A DNA stretch of 64,000 bases from Dictyophora rubrovolvata (lineage: Eukaryota > Basidiomycota > Agaricomycetes > Phallales > Phallaceae). The stretch covers positions 372,001 through 436,000 of the forward strand of contig CP114125.1 in NCBI GenBank assembly GCA_029959195.1, written 5' to 3'. Below are positions 1 to 11,574 of the stretch, one piece after another (position 1 is the stretch's first letter; each line of letters opens with the position of its first letter). Below the pieces are notes generated by a model. It did no database searches, had not been told where the DNA came from, and worked only from the letters and a program-made list of their open reading frames with translations. The translations under genes and the position numbers were made by a program.

Positions 1-111
1 AACAAGGCATGTGACTCAGCCATACAAAAATTCCAAAAAAAAGATACAGGACACAACAAGAAGGTCGTGCTACTACTACTTAGCTCTGTCATCAACAATA
101 TCGCCGCATAA

Positions 112-914
112 CTATTCCACCAACTCCCAGGTCCACCCAGAGCTTCCGTCCTCTACATTGTTCAACGCCCCATTCACTTGGCTATAGCCAATATTCCTCT
201 TAAAGTCGCCAAACAAGAACTGGTGGGCATTATTACCAGCAACTAAATCACCGGCACTGTCAAGATTGACAGACAGGTTTGTGCGCTCGATTTCAATCGT
301 GATCTGGTCAGTTCCAATGAGCACTTTCCCTGCCGTAGAGGCTTGTACGGCAGTGATGCGGAAACGGGTGCGTCCAGTACTGGAAATAGTGACGTTGTTG
401 TACTGATTGGTTTGGTTGTAGTACCAGTAGAGGGTAGGGTCAGCGGTTGAGCGAATGAAGAACCTACGAAGTATTAGAAAGTCAATCTTAAGCCTTGCCA
501 GTAATTTATAAATGCCCCACCAGTTTCCACTGATTGCGTTTGCTACATTCAGGCTTGGCACAATGGGAAGACCTCTCCCGCCCCTGTCGTCAATCAACGT
601 CATAAAGAATCGCCCTCTAAAACTAGGGGCAAAACTCTGGGTTCTAGCATCTGTGAAAAAGTTGAGGACGTTGAGAGAACCCGGGGTATGCGTGTAGGAT
701 TGTGGGTTGATACGCGTGAAGAAGGAAGCAATGTTGGGCGTGTCTGAGATAGCACGCTACCATTGATCGGCGACACTGGAATCAGGGAAAGTGAGCACAA
801 CGCGGTAAGTGGCGTCGTCTTGAATCTGGGGGAAAATGTTAGAGGAAATTGTTTTTGAAGGGGAATAGGTGGAATGTGACTGACGCTGCTGCAATATGCT
901 TGGAAGACGGTCAT
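112..914 (-). pseudogene. 226-aa family protein, copy 1 (broken)
   Basis: First of six members of a family in this window that I cannot assign to a known domain. Seen: a tiny first exon (885-914) encoding MTVFQAYCSS, exon 2 (521-825) and exon 3 (112-463), with introns at the same sites as in the whole copies. The C-terminal exon has the family pattern FFIRSTADPTLYWYY, GRTRFRITAV, HQFLFGDF and the ending SGWTWELVE. Exon 2 contains one in-frame stop, so this copy is probably not expressed as full-length protein. It is nearly identical, including about 110 bp beyond the stop codon, to the copy at 42709-43516 in opposite orientation, which points to a recent duplication. A TATAAAA-like box (minus strand, about 1020-1030) lies upstream. 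The alternating hydrophobic and aromatic pattern suggests a beta-rich, perhaps lectin-like fold, but that is only inference. Confidence 0.75.
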
Positions 915-3030
915 GGTTGGGTTTAGTGGTAAACTTTAAAGATGCTCGGTGATCTGTTTGGTAGACTCGAGTGGAGATTCACTTGTGGGTCTGACTTTTC
1001 CGTGAACGAAGCTGCTCATTTTATACTATTTTTTCCCCTAGGAGACTTCATGATGTAGAACCTTGATTTGCAACTGCGCTTACAAATTTAAGCGTTGGAT
1101 TGACACACGTTCGAGGTACAGTACATGAGGGGGATGGAATACATGTCAACAGAAAAAGGTCAGGAGAACACACGCATTGTTGAGAAAAAGCGGGGGATTC
1201 GTGTATCCGTTGTTCGATATATATTTGACTCAACTATGACTTGACATGCACTGACTTTGCTTGACTTCATTCACATGGTGATTGTCCTTTTTCCAGGCCC
1301 AACAAAATAACTTTGGTCACCGACGGTATGAATTGAATTACCGGACAAAGATGTGCAAGTAAAGAGGGAAAGGCCCTTACATCGACCATTCAAAGGCTAT
1401 ATATAGTCGTGGCAGCGATGTAAACTTCAATGAATGTGCTGTGCTGAATTATTGCACGCGGGCTCGTCACAAGACCATGAGCGAGGCTCGAACGTCAGGA
1501 TAATAATAGAACTGCCTTTACAGATGACTTTGTCCCACCATTTCAATATAGGCAACCGAATTTCACGGACGTTCCTTTGCTCGTGAGTCATCGTATGTAA
1601 AATGTTCGTTCATAGTAGGTAGTATATTGACTCATCTCAAATATTATATGACACCGAAGCTTGAGTGAGTGTTAGAGCCTGAGGTATCACGATCAAGTTA
1701 TACATAGCGGAGAACACCATGCGATCATGAAAGCATACGTAAATGCATTTCTCCTCCTGGCTAGGTGTGTTCTATGTGCTGGACCTTGTCCAAATACCAT
1801 AGTCACTATAGGTACTCCATATTAAAAAAAGCAACGACCTCTTTTTCTTCTTCGGCGGACATGTTTGCATATCGTCTGTTTAATACGGAACGACATAAAT
1901 AATCGAGTAAGATCTCGATGCGGCAAGTTGGTACTTTTACTACATATCAGCGGAAAAAAAATTGCACCTTTTCCCAGTAGTCGCGTCAACGGTAGCGATA
2001 TTGTTCCTTCTTAATCCGGGGTTTTTGTTGGTGGCTGTGACTGTCATGTGTTTTGGTCATTTTTTTGGTTGAGTTCGTGTCGTCATTTGACTGCCCAGTG
2101 GGTGCCATCTGCCATAAACTGAGAACGACAGGCCGTTCCGCTCACTGGAATATTAAGCTGTGCCCAAAATTTTCCGAGGATTTCCAGGCAGTCAAATGTT
2201 ATAGATATCAACGTTAATAGCTAAATCTTGTAATTTAGAGATAAGAAATGCTCAACCTGAGTTTTTAAATGCAAGCGCCCCGGCGAATGCCGGAACAATG
2301 CTTCCGCGTCTTTTCACCCCCAAGGACCACACGCTCTTACGGCTAGTTACTTGGTCCTGAAATACTAGTGTAAATACAGGTAAGGTTCTTTCAAAAGTTC
2401 CTATATATCAAAGTTCGAAGTTCAATGATCAATGCATAGCGACATGTCAATTGTTTGCACGTATCGTATCGTGGGGAACGGGGCAAATCGCTAGTTAAAG
2501 TAAATCCTGGTATGATGTGAAAGCGGGATTACCAAAGGCCGTCTATAATAACGCAGGGATAAAAAAAACTGCACTTCCTCTCCAGCGAGATGTGGCTCAC
2601 CTCATCACACCAGATGTATATGCTAAGTCTGGTAGTTGAGGATTTCCCGCGCTGTCCAACACAGGAAGTATGTCGAAGCAAGTTGACACGGAAGCGAACG
2701 TTAACAACAAGGTGACTTCCGCGAATTTCTCTAAAAATGTCTTGTCTTTATGATCGGCAAATCTCAAAGCCAAACCTACCTTCGTCCATAACCATAAACA
2801 TGGTCTCTCGGGTCTGGGTCGGAATTCTGATGGTTGAGGATACAGTCATTCATCGTGAAAATACCCCTTTATTGACATGTAAGTAATCCAATTATGTGGC
2901 AAATTTGCAACTTGATCAGCGTACCACTGGACGTTGCTCATGACAATACTCCCCTTAGGGATTAAATAGCCGTTTTGGTAGCGTAATGAGGAAGTCCTAT
3001 AGTACCTTATATTCAAGTCCCTCACCAAAA
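915..3030. other. Intergenic, no gene recognised
   Basis: AT-rich sequence with only short ORFs that show no recognisable motif and no family resemblance. Positions about 2276-2335 resemble the stretch upstream of the HSP20 genes at 33.5 and 60.6 kb (minus-strand sense), so this may be a remnant of that promoter. Nothing else could be supported. Confidence 0.5.
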
Positions 3031-4049
3031 GGGCTACAAGAATTTAGCGCGCGGCCTACCGCGCTGCCGCGACAGTGTACCGCGCGAGTCCCACCCGCCG
3101 CCCGCTGCAAAATGTGCCCTCCTAGTGGCTGCATTGATTATAGGAGGAACATGTGCTGGCCCCGAAGTGACAGAATCGGGCTGAATATGCTTATCTTGAA
3201 ATATTGAATCTACAAAAGTATTTGAGTTACTTGAAGTTATCATATAAAGGAAAACATATACGAGGATAATCAGGATGTATAAAATAGCCGAATGGTTTGC
3301 CTGGTATATATAAATATCATAAGCTACCGAGTATTTTACTTAGAAGATGATGACCTCTTTGATTATATCCAGGTAACATTCTTGGAGGATATGAATCTGC
3401 CTGATATATTCCAGCAACTAGAAAGCAACAAGTCAGTCAGAATATTGAGTTGGTGTAAACTCAACTAACTCTTTTCTTTGGGTTTTCCAGTAGAAGAGAA
3501 ACGATTGGCTAGAAATGCAGCCTGCTGATATAGATATGTGAACCAATCCTGTATTTACAATTTAATTGTTAGACTTATATAGCTTATATCAGAAAAGTAA
3601 ACACCCGAACCATTAAAATATTAATAAATATATCAAATTGATAATGAGCAGTTGTCCAATAGCGAAGCAAGTGCTTTGAACAATGCTTATCTAATGGCGC
3701 GGTAAAGATTCCTTACATGGCAACTCGCGCGTTAAGAATTCCTTATGTGGCCACTCGCGCGGTGAAGATTCCTTACACAGCAATCGTACCGCGCCTTTAG
3801 CGCGATAATTTCCATACAAGGAATTCTTACCGCGACTTCACCGCGACATATCATATGCCACAACCTATGCCAAACTCTCATTTTATCTCTCTAAAGTATG
3901 TTATATAATATTCAGATCCTTCTACTCATTATATTCAACACTCTACTGAGCCTTACAGCTTGAGTTTGTACCCTATAGGAGGTTTTTTTTGCAGGTCGCG
4001 GCAATGTCGCGGCAGCGCGGTAGGCTTGCGCGTCAAATTCTCATGGCCC
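3031..4049. mobile_element. Non-autonomous TIR DNA transposon with 9-bp TSD
   Basis: The two ends are inverted copies: the left begins GGGCTACAAGAATTT at 3031, and the right read backwards from 4049 begins GGGCCATGAGAATTT. Both continue into a GC-rich stretch containing CCTACCGCGCTGCCGCGAC and end near CCTCCTA, giving terminal inverted repeats of about 75-95 bp. The element is flanked by the 9-bp direct duplication TCACCAAAA (3022-3030 and 4050-4058). No transposase or other convincing ORF lies inside, so it must depend on an enzyme encoded elsewhere. A 9-bp duplication with long GC-rich inverted repeats fits Mutator-like elements best. A KDZ-type element (8-bp duplication) or another superfamily is possible. 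Confidence 0.85.
3690..3855. repeat. Subterminal short repeat array in the TIR element
   Basis: Three imperfect direct copies of a roughly 30-bp unit of the form CGCGCGGTGAAGATTCCTTA (near 3697, 3726 and 3758) are followed by inverted copies (GGAATTCTTACCGCGACTTC, then ACCGCGAC). The array sits inside the transposon and shares the CGCG-rich flavour of its ends. Such clustered motifs are commonly transposase-binding sites; here that role is inferred. Confidence 0.7.
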
Positions 4050-4366
4050 TCACCAAAAGCACCAGGCGCCGGAGCCCACCGCGAGTTGGTCTATCGCTAG
4101 CAATCCGCTGCCTCTGAGTCTCATGCTTGTATAAATGATATGTCAAAGAAACGTAAACTCAATGTCGTTCGCCTGGCAGCCTCATGTTGTTGGAATCTAT
4201 ACAGTTCTAAATACGCCACTCAACAATTAAATGCTTATCGGGGACATGTCAATAAGTGCTCACACGCTCACTGGCACGACTCGGGTTATGAATCTAACAA
4301 AACCAATACAAGCAATTCGAACGGTCGAACTATTACTGTTGTTAGGACTTGAACACTGTCACCCCC

Positions 4367-5165
4367 TTATTCCACCAACTCCCAAGTCCACCCCGAGCCT
4401 TCATCGTCTATGACCTGTAACACTCCACTGGTATCATCAACCGTAATTCTCTTATTCCTCAGGTCTCCAAAGAGGAATCTGTGGGCACTGCAATTATGGC
4501 CGGGACAAGTATCAAGACTGACAGTAATTCTTGGACGCTCTGTCTCGAGCCTGACAATATCAGTGCCAATGAGCACCTTGCCCGCGGCAGCTTGTACAGC
4601 AGTAATACGAAATCGAGTACGCCCGGTCTTAGAGACCGTGAAAGCGCCGTCATTCTTTGGGGTATAATACCAGAACAGGGATGGGTCAGCGGTGGAACGG
4701 ATGAAGAACCTGGAGAGTATATGAGAATTAGCATCATAGGAAATTTATTTTGTAATTAAAAGAAAGAAAGAGAATTTCACCAATTTCCACTAATCGCATT
4801 CGCGACATTCTGGTTTTGGACAATCGGAATATCTCGTCCGGCCCTATCAAAAATCAGCGTCATGAAAAAACGCCCTTTGAAATTCTCAGCGATGCTCTTG
4901 GTTCGAGCGTCTGTGAAAAAGTTGATGATATTGAGTACGTTTGGAGTATGCGTGTAAAATTGTGGGTTGATGCGCCTAAATGAGGCAGCAACGGAAGGTG
5001 TATCCGAAATGGCGCGCCACCATTCATCAGCGACACTGGAGTCAGAGAAAGTAAGCACGAAACGCCAAGTGTTGTCATCTAGGGACTGATGAGAAATGTT
5101 AGGAGGGTGCTGTTAAGGGGTGGAGTGCAACTGACATTGCTGCAGTATGCTTGAAAGACGGTCAT
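4367..5165 (-). CDS. 226-aa family protein, copy 2
   Basis: Whole member of the six-copy family. Exon 1 is 5136-5165 (MTVFQAYCSN), exon 2 is 4781-5085 (begins SLDDNTWRFVLTF) and exon 3 is 4367-4709 (ends GSGWTWELVE), giving about 226 residues. Splice sites are GT-AG and match the other copies: donor GTCAGT after codon 10, and a second intron that splits the tryptophan codon of SGNW. Conserved landmarks are VADEWWRAISDTPS, GRFFMTLI, NVANAISGNW, FFIRSTADPSLFWYY and GRTRFRITAV. It differs from copies 1 and 4 by more than they differ from each other, so it is an older duplicate. There is no signal peptide or membrane segment, so it is probably cytosolic. Function unknown; a beta-rich lectin-like fold is a guess. 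Confidence 0.8.
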
Positions 5166-5365
5166 GATAAAGCTGACGGATGAATTCAAAACTTGAAAGG
5201 CCTGGGAATCTGTTCAGTAGACTCGAGCGCAGAGTCGATTTCTAGTCTGGATTTCACAGTGAAGACATTCGCCTTTTATCTGATTTTCGTGTGGGTCGAC
5301 AGATATAGGTTTGGGGGCAACACGTTTTCGAGTTGCAAACAAGTAATGACCTATATCGGTACTGA

Positions 5366-5460
5366 ATGATCTTTCATCTAAATTGGATTATCTTTCATCT
5401 TAATTGAATTATCTTTCACTAAATTAAATTATCTTCATCTAAATTAAATTATCTTCATTG
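5366..5460. repeat. AT-rich minisatellite
   Basis: About four to five tandem copies of a roughly 20-bp unit resembling ATTATCTTTCATCTAAATTGA. The later units have lost a T or two. No coding capacity. Confidence 0.75.
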
Positions 5461-6067
5461 ATGTCTTTTGGTCTACAGGAGCACGCTTCTCCATTCCTCT
5501 CAGTTATGTAACTCGGACGGAGAAATAATATGTCGCAAAAATCTAAATAGGCTTATTAACCCAAACTACATGTTCAACGGGGGTTCTTTTCCCATTGATT
5601 CAGTGATAATTGTGATTACCCGATGAATGGATCCCCAGCCGATCACTAGCACTACTGAGGCTGGATATAACTCGTTAATTAGAGGAAGAATCCGAAGATT
5701 CGGTAAAATTATATACATTGCTCACAGGAAAATTATTGGACGATCATTTAGAAATTAGATGAAATGCAAATCCAATCGCGTATTGATTCCTTTTTCAGTA
5801 TTCACCCGATAGTTGATACTTACACTGAAATCATCCGCCTGTTTCAGCTTGTTGGCGACTTTTCCAGGCTCGTCGCGCTAAGGCTAAACATACCGAGCAG
5901 TCTTGCTGGGAGGGAAACCTCACCTGCGAGCACCTGGTAGGTTAGACTCGTTAGAGCCAATGGTAGCCGTCATGCCATGAGGTAATGGTCTACGTGGTTG
6001 TCTAATATTAACTCTCTTAGTCGTTCTATAGGAACGACGTAGTATTTACCTAAAGGTATATTAACTA

Positions 6068-7658
6068 CAGTCACGCACAAAACCGTACGCACATCTGTCA
6101 CTTTGGGAATGTACCTTAAATAAAAATCTTAATAAAATCCTTAAAATCACCAAATTATTTGAGAACATACCTGGATATGGTGAGAACATAACTTGTTAAG
6201 ATGACTTGTGCTCATCGTTTCTCGCTCGCTCGCCTTTTATAAATTATTAGGCAGAGATCATGTGTACAGTTTTGTGCGTTTTGAGTTTTGGAAAGTAAAC
6301 TAAGGTTTTGCATTGCTTGTTTTCTATTGGCTTGGGGTCACATGACTGTATGCAGATAGGTAATATAATATCGAAGACTTTTGAGATGGAAAGGCCAGGA
6401 AAATTGAGCATGATTCAACTTCCTCAGGAAAGAGTAGACAACGTGCTCAGTCTCCTCGATTCGAAGGCATCGGTCAGGGAAATAGCCAAAAGAGCTGGTG
6501 TTAGTCATGGGGTTATCACTAAAATTAGAAAAGAATATCGAAACGAGCTTGCCCAAGCCACCGGTGGTTGTCCTCGGTCACTTTCTCCTACTGACATCCG
6601 GCAGGCCGTCTATTGTCTTACTTCTGGAAAAGCAACCACAGCAGTAGATGCCCAGAAAATACTTCAAAATGCAAGTGATATATCATTTCATGCTATCACA
6701 ATGCGACGTGGCCTCAAAAATTTTGGTCTTAAGGCAACGACAAAGGTGAAAAAGCCCCTCCTCTCATCCCGGCATAAGAAGGAGAGGCTCGATTGGGCGA
6801 TTGCACATGAAAATTGGACGATTGAGGACTGGAAACGGGTTGTCTGGTCAGATGAAACAAAAATAAATCGTCTTGGATGTGATGGACGAAAGTGGGTTTG
6901 GAAACGGCCAGGGGAACCCTTAAATGATCGACTGGTGGATAAGACTGTGAAACATGGTGGTGGATGTATCATGATCTGGGGATGTTTCTCTTGGGAGGGG
7001 ACAGGCTGGGCCGCCAAGATTGATGGGAAAATGGATGCTGATTTATATTGTCAAATATTGGAGAAAGAGTTGCAGGGATCTCTGGAGTATTTTGGGAAGG
7101 AAGTGGATGACTTCATCTTCCAGCAGGACAATGACCCAAAACACACTTCAAAAAAAGCGAAAGCTTGGTTTAATGATCATGAAATCGATGTCATGGTATG
7201 GCCTCCACAGTCTCCCGACCTAAATCCAATAGAGCACCTTTGGGGGGTTGTGAAGCGGCAGCTTGCTGGGTATGAGACAGACCCTACCAGCATATATGAA
7301 CTCTGGGAAAGAGCCAAAGATGTTTGGTTGAACATGGATGATAGGATTTGTCAGGATCTCATTGAAAGTATGCCAAGGAGGGTAGCAGCAGTGAAAAAAG
7401 TTAAGGGAGGGCATACGAAATATTAGATTTCTATATTTTTGATGACACGAACAAAACTGTACACATGTACATGTCACACAAAGTAGCCTATATTGTATCA
7501 ACGGACAATAATTACCAAAAGTACTTATAATAAACTTTGTAATTATTATATTCATGCATTCGCACAATTTTTTTTGTGATTTAAAAGAATTTATTGAGCA
7601 CACTGTGTTCATTATATACCAAAAGCGACGCGCGCGCGTACAGTTTTGTGTGTGACTG
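6068..7658 (+). mobile_element. Tc1-family transposon, apparently whole
   Basis: The element starts CAGTCACGCACAAAACCGTA at 6068 and, read backwards from 7658, starts CAGTCACACACAAAACTGTA; both ends abut a TA dinucleotide (6066-6067 and 7659-7660), the Tc1/mariner target duplication. A second inner copy of the terminal motif occurs on each side (around 6260-6290 and 7441-7466, containing ACAGTTTTGTGCGT or its complement). This is the paired-repeat layout known in IR/DR Tc1 elements. Between them lies one uninterrupted transposase gene without introns. Close end similarity plus an open gene suggests a fairly young, possibly active copy. Confidence 0.93.
6308..7426 (+). CDS. Tc1-family transposase (DD34E)
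   Basis: Encodes the cut-and-paste transposase of the surrounding element. Residues about 35-80 form a helix-turn-helix DNA-binding region (SVREIAKRAGVSHGVITKI) like the Tc1 paired-type domain. The DDE_3 catalytic core shows VVWSDETKIN (first Asp), FQQDNDPKHTSK (second Asp) and SPDLNPIEHLWG (Glu), with 34 residues between the second Asp and the Glu, the Tc1 signature. The GGGCIMIWGCFSW motif and the linker are also present. The longest frame gives 372 residues; the internal methionine at about residue 27 (MERPGKLSM) would give about 346 residues, closer to the usual Tc1 length, and is the likelier start. No stop or frameshift interrupts it. Confidence 0.95.
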   Translation: MHCLFSIGLGSHDCMQIGNIISKTFEMERPGKLSMIQLPQERVDNVLSLLDSKASVREIAKRAGVSHGVITKIRKEYRNELAQATGGCPRSLSPTDIRQAVYCLTSGKATTAVDAQKILQNASDISFHAITMRRGLKNFGLKATTKVKKPLLSSRHKKERLDWAIAHENWTIEDWKRVVWSDETKINRLGCDGRKWVWKRPGEPLNDRLVDKTVKHGGGCIMIWGCFSWEGTGWAAKIDGKMDADLYCQILEKELQGSLEYFGKEVDDFIFQQDNDPKHTSKKAKAWFNDHEIDVMVWPPQSPDLNPIEHLWGVVKRQLAGYETDPTSIYELWERAKDVWLNMDDRICQDLIESMPRRVAAVKKVKGGHTKY

Positions 7659-7660
7659 TA

Positions 7661-9400
7661 CATGTGTATGAGTAGTAATTAATAGATTGTCGGCTATTCA
7701 CTCAAACAGCATACAGCTGGACTATGGGTCCCTATGAATATCAAGTACATAACTCACTTCTAACATTACCCATGCCACGGGCTAGTGACCTGCATATAAA
7801 GAGTAGGTCGCTCGGACTCTCCCATCAGTTTAGCTGGGAGCTCTGATGAAACCCTTTCACAAGGGTCGAAACTGTAGTACCTGCCTTGAGTCTAGCTTAG
7901 TCCCTCCACCACCAGCCAGACTCGACCTTAGGGGACAGTCCGTCTGTGGTCCGCCCCGACGGTGCTCACAAGGCTGGACGCCTATGCCATTCCGGCATTT
8001 GGCTAAAGGCATTGTGACTTCTGAGATTTGAGGTTTAGTGAGATATGGCGGAGCATTGAGTTAAGAAACTGAACAAATATTTTGAGACTGTTAGATTATG
8101 AACTTTGTGTAGCACTAGTGATTTGACTATTGCTGGGTGTAAGAAAAGTGAAGCGCGGTGATAGACTAGTCTGAACTGTAAACATGACATTTTCAAACGA
8201 AGGGCCGACTCAGGCTCGGTTTGACCAAGAAGTGATTCAAAGAGCTAGTTGAGAAACACCGGGCTCATATGAACTGTGGAAAGATACCCGAGGCGTGGAA
8301 ACCGGTTTAACAGTGACTTTATGACAAGAAGGTCACTCGGAACAAACTTTGAAACTACTAATGTACATAAGGTGGAGCGCTGAAACCGGATTGTTCAAAC
8401 GTTCGACATTTAGGTTTCCGTAGCGAGTATCATATCGGCCTGAAATAAATCTGTAAATATTATCATTGAATAGTCTGAGAATTCGAAACACTTCGGAATT
8501 TAAGTATAAACCATGATAATTATATCGTTCATTTTCTATCGTGCAGAGCAGATCGTTTTCTTGTCGACGGACAGATCATTTACATACTTTCGTACTTAAA
8601 TAACTGCTCTTCCGAATTCGATGAAGATGTTGTGTAGGAATCGACTAAATTTTATTTAACAGAGTCGAGACAACCGACATTCCGGCAATTTGAATCATGG
8701 GTAGGTTTTTTCTCGTAAAAATGAAAGCTTAGCGGCTGACAAATGTTACAGATAGCATTTACTAGTGTATCACACTGCCGTGCATGATTTTTTACATCAA
8801 TGACTACGAAATTTGGTTGATCGAATTCGGAATTCCCCAAGGCTCTAAGAAGGCTAATTAGGGACCTCAGGTAAATAGAGTATAGTGAGCCTTAGCGAGC
8901 TCTGAATTACGTTTGCGACAATCGACAAGCGAGCCCGAAACCGGCTGGCTGATTGTACTCAGTACTCAGCCGGGTGCCTGGAGCGTTTCATCATCAGCAT
9001 TTTAGACGGGAGGGTAAAAGGAATGCCCCGTCCACCAGTGAAAAACAATTCAATAGCTTCTCGATTTTGTTCACGAGTTCTCACGAGTCACAGCAGAGTT
9101 AAATATAGTCGCCGTAAGCACGGCATGGCGAGCCGCACCAGGCCGCACCTCGGTCAGTCCATTCTAAATTCGGGGATAAAAGCGACCCTGGAATTACTTT
9201 ACGGGGATACGTCCGTATCGGGGGTAGTTAATTGACTTATTTGGCAGTCGCTCCTTACAAAGTGTCATGAACATTTTGGCCGGGAAGAAGAATGGTGATT
9301 TTTGATATAAAAGCCTACCTTTGGATGGCTCTTAAAAATTAACTTCCTTCGCAGTTCTTTTCAAGTTCTGTTTTTTTTCACTTTGAACTCAAAGCTCGAG
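7661..9400. other. Gene-poor stretch, possible decayed retroelement
   Basis: No host gene could be recognised. Roughly 7,700-8,420 has a base composition and short coding-like patches unlike neighbouring intergenic DNA, and the stretch just left of the Tc1 element (about 5,830-6,060) may belong with it, so the Tc1 may have inserted into an older element. This is a weak impression; if it is an LTR-type relic it is thoroughly broken. 8,500-9,400 shows nothing beyond AT-rich spacer and the glycosyltransferase promoter. Confidence 0.25.
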
Positions 9401-11558
9401 ATGTCTAATATATCACACATCTGCATTGCTCCAATGCCAACATGGGGTGTGTCATCAGCTTTCTCCGTATAGACGGCCCTCCTTTCTTACCCAACATTGA
9501 TTAGGTCATCTTCTGCCCGTACTTCTCCTCTCCGCTCGACTCGTCCAGCAATGCCCCGATATCCATGTCACTATCGCTACCGCCGGTCTTTATCACGAAA
9601 GATCTGCAACGACCATTCTATACTATTTCAATGAACAGAATATTCATCTCGCAAAGAACATCCGGTAAGTTGAGCGTAGTGACGTGGTGTTTTTACCGGA
9701 TTCCTTAGCCTCTACAGAGTTCTCTCCCTTGCCGGAACTGGCGACAGATTCATCCAACTCTTCGGACCTTGGATGGAAAAGATCCCAGAGTTTTATTCCA
9801 ATCTGTATCATGAGAAGGAAGTTATATGTTACGGATCGGGAAGGGCATACCCCGCTCTTCCACGGCCCAAGTACGCCATTGTCGATGTAAGTGACAATGC
9901 CCCGCGTCAGCTGTTCATTCAATTGAATTTCTATCGTTCTTGGCAGATGTTCGGTATTGGCGTCTGTCAAATAATCCGTGGTATCAGCAAGCACGAAGTA
10001 CCAGTATATTCCTGGCAAAGCGCTGGCTCTACCCCCCTATACTGGTTTGCTGCACCAGAGGACCGCGGTGGTATTGGCGATGTAGCCGTTAAATCCCAAA
10101 AATTATCCAAAATGTCGGGGAAAACCCCCAGAGAAGTCGAATTCGAAGTATGCTGTCCTCTTATTTGATCAATTATCTCCCAGTGTCTGACTCCATGTTT
10201 CTACAGTTTTGGCACCCGACTACGGCAAAAGTCGTCGAGCTCCCCGGTATAGGCAAAATTTACAATTACGAGTGCAGTTTGCAACTCGGCGCTGAAGATG
10301 TATGTATCACTCTATTACCCTTTTCTTTCCCTTCCTCTGATTTTACGCGCCTCCTCTTTTAGATGGATGCAGTCGCTCCGATGGATGGCTTCCACACTAA
10401 TCTTCACAGGTGCGACTTTTGACATCTTTCACATCGTTTGATTTACTGATTCACGTTGTATTCCTGTCCAGCATGATGCGCGATTGCGATGGCGTAATCC
10501 TTCACAACAACGTTGCCTTGGAACCGGAAACGACCGAAGCGTTCCGTAAATGGTTCAAGGACACTAATCGACCTTGCTTCTCCGTTGGACCACTGATTGC
10601 CTCTAATATGGATTCCAAGGGATTTATTGAAGCGGAAATTCAGGCTTCCCCCAATGGCGACAGAATCGTTGCATTCTTAGCAAGAATAAAAGAGCAATAT
10701 GGAAAACGTTCATTGCTCTATGTACGTAACTTTCTCTCATAGATTCTTTTTTTTCTGAAAAAAGCCAACCCTTCTAGACCGCCTTCGGAACATTTTGGTG
10801 GCCTTCGAGTTCTGCAGTCTGGCATTTTATCGACGTAGCGATCAACATGAACATTCCGATGGTAAAAAGCTTTTCTACTTTTCAGTACAGTTGAAGAGCT
10901 GAATCGACTTTTCCTCGATCAGTTACTTACCCACAACGAAGCCCAAGGCAAAATTCCTCCACACATGCTGGAAAAATTAACCTCTAACGAGAATGTCTTG
11001 ATTGTTCCATGGGCTCCACAACTGTACCTCTTAAACAACGACGTAAGGCAAAAACAAACCAGACGAAAAATGTCGTGACAAACTCATAATTTCTCTATTT
11101 CTTATAGACCGTCGGCTGGTTCCTCAGTCATTGCGGAAACAACAGTTGCATGGAAGCCATGTACTCAGGTATTCCCATGTAAGTCAAGCGGTGGTAACCC
11201 ATCGATTAGTCTCAAAACATGATAACCAAATGACATATACAGGATCGCATGTCCACTCGACGGAGATCAGCCCCTTAACGCAATCTACATAAGCACAATC
11301 CACGGTGTAGGTTTCGAACTGATCGAACCTCGCGAATGGATAGGCACCAGGCCTTTCTATCGAGGTATGCGCCGTACGGGCACGGAGCAGGGTGCACGTG
11401 ACGAGGCTCGTAGGGTATTGTATCAGGCTTTTGGACCTGAAGGAGAAAGACGTCGGCGGAACGCTAAGGAGTTCCGGGAGCAAATGCAGGCTTGCTGGGC
11501 TGAAGATGGAGTGGCTCGGAAAGACTTCCTTAGGTTGGCTGAGGTACTCACTAAGTGA
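9401..11558 (+). CDS. UDP-glycosyltransferase (GT1 family)
   Basis: Transfers a sugar from a UDP-sugar to a small lipophilic acceptor such as a sterol or secondary metabolite; the acceptor cannot be told from sequence. Translation begins MSNISHICIAPMPTWG, then about nine GT-AG introns of 50-70 nt interrupt the gene. The N-terminal acceptor half contains HLLPVLLLSARLVQQCPDIH and a GDRF patch. The C-terminal donor half holds the plant-type signature in diverged form: VPWAPQLYLL (near 11010) and TVGWFLSHCGNNSCMEAM (near 11110-11160), followed by GIPMIACPLDGDQPLNA. The usual HCGWNS reads HCGNNS; the His, the E of MEA and the DQ pair are kept. The last exon ends in an Arg-rich, Glu-rich helix. No signal peptide is evident. 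Its 3' end is duplicated at about 15.1 kb. Confidence 0.85.
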
Positions 11559-11574
11559 AGAGTCGATGCTGGTG

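Noticed and set aside
1440-1500. tRNA-like GGCTCGAACGTC string
   Set aside because: No acceptor stem, D-arm or anticodon arm could be folded around it. No convincing tRNA, rRNA or CRISPR array was found anywhere in the window.
6015-6040. Short palindrome GTCGTTC-TATAG-GAACGAC left of the Tc1 element
   Set aside because: Perfect but only 7-bp arms; no polyT or other sign of a functional RNA, and expected by chance in 64 kb at this scale.
7840-8040. Plus-strand ORF with Pro/Cys-rich translation
   Set aside because: GC-rich patch in otherwise noncoding DNA, no homologue recognised; possibly part of a decayed mobile element.
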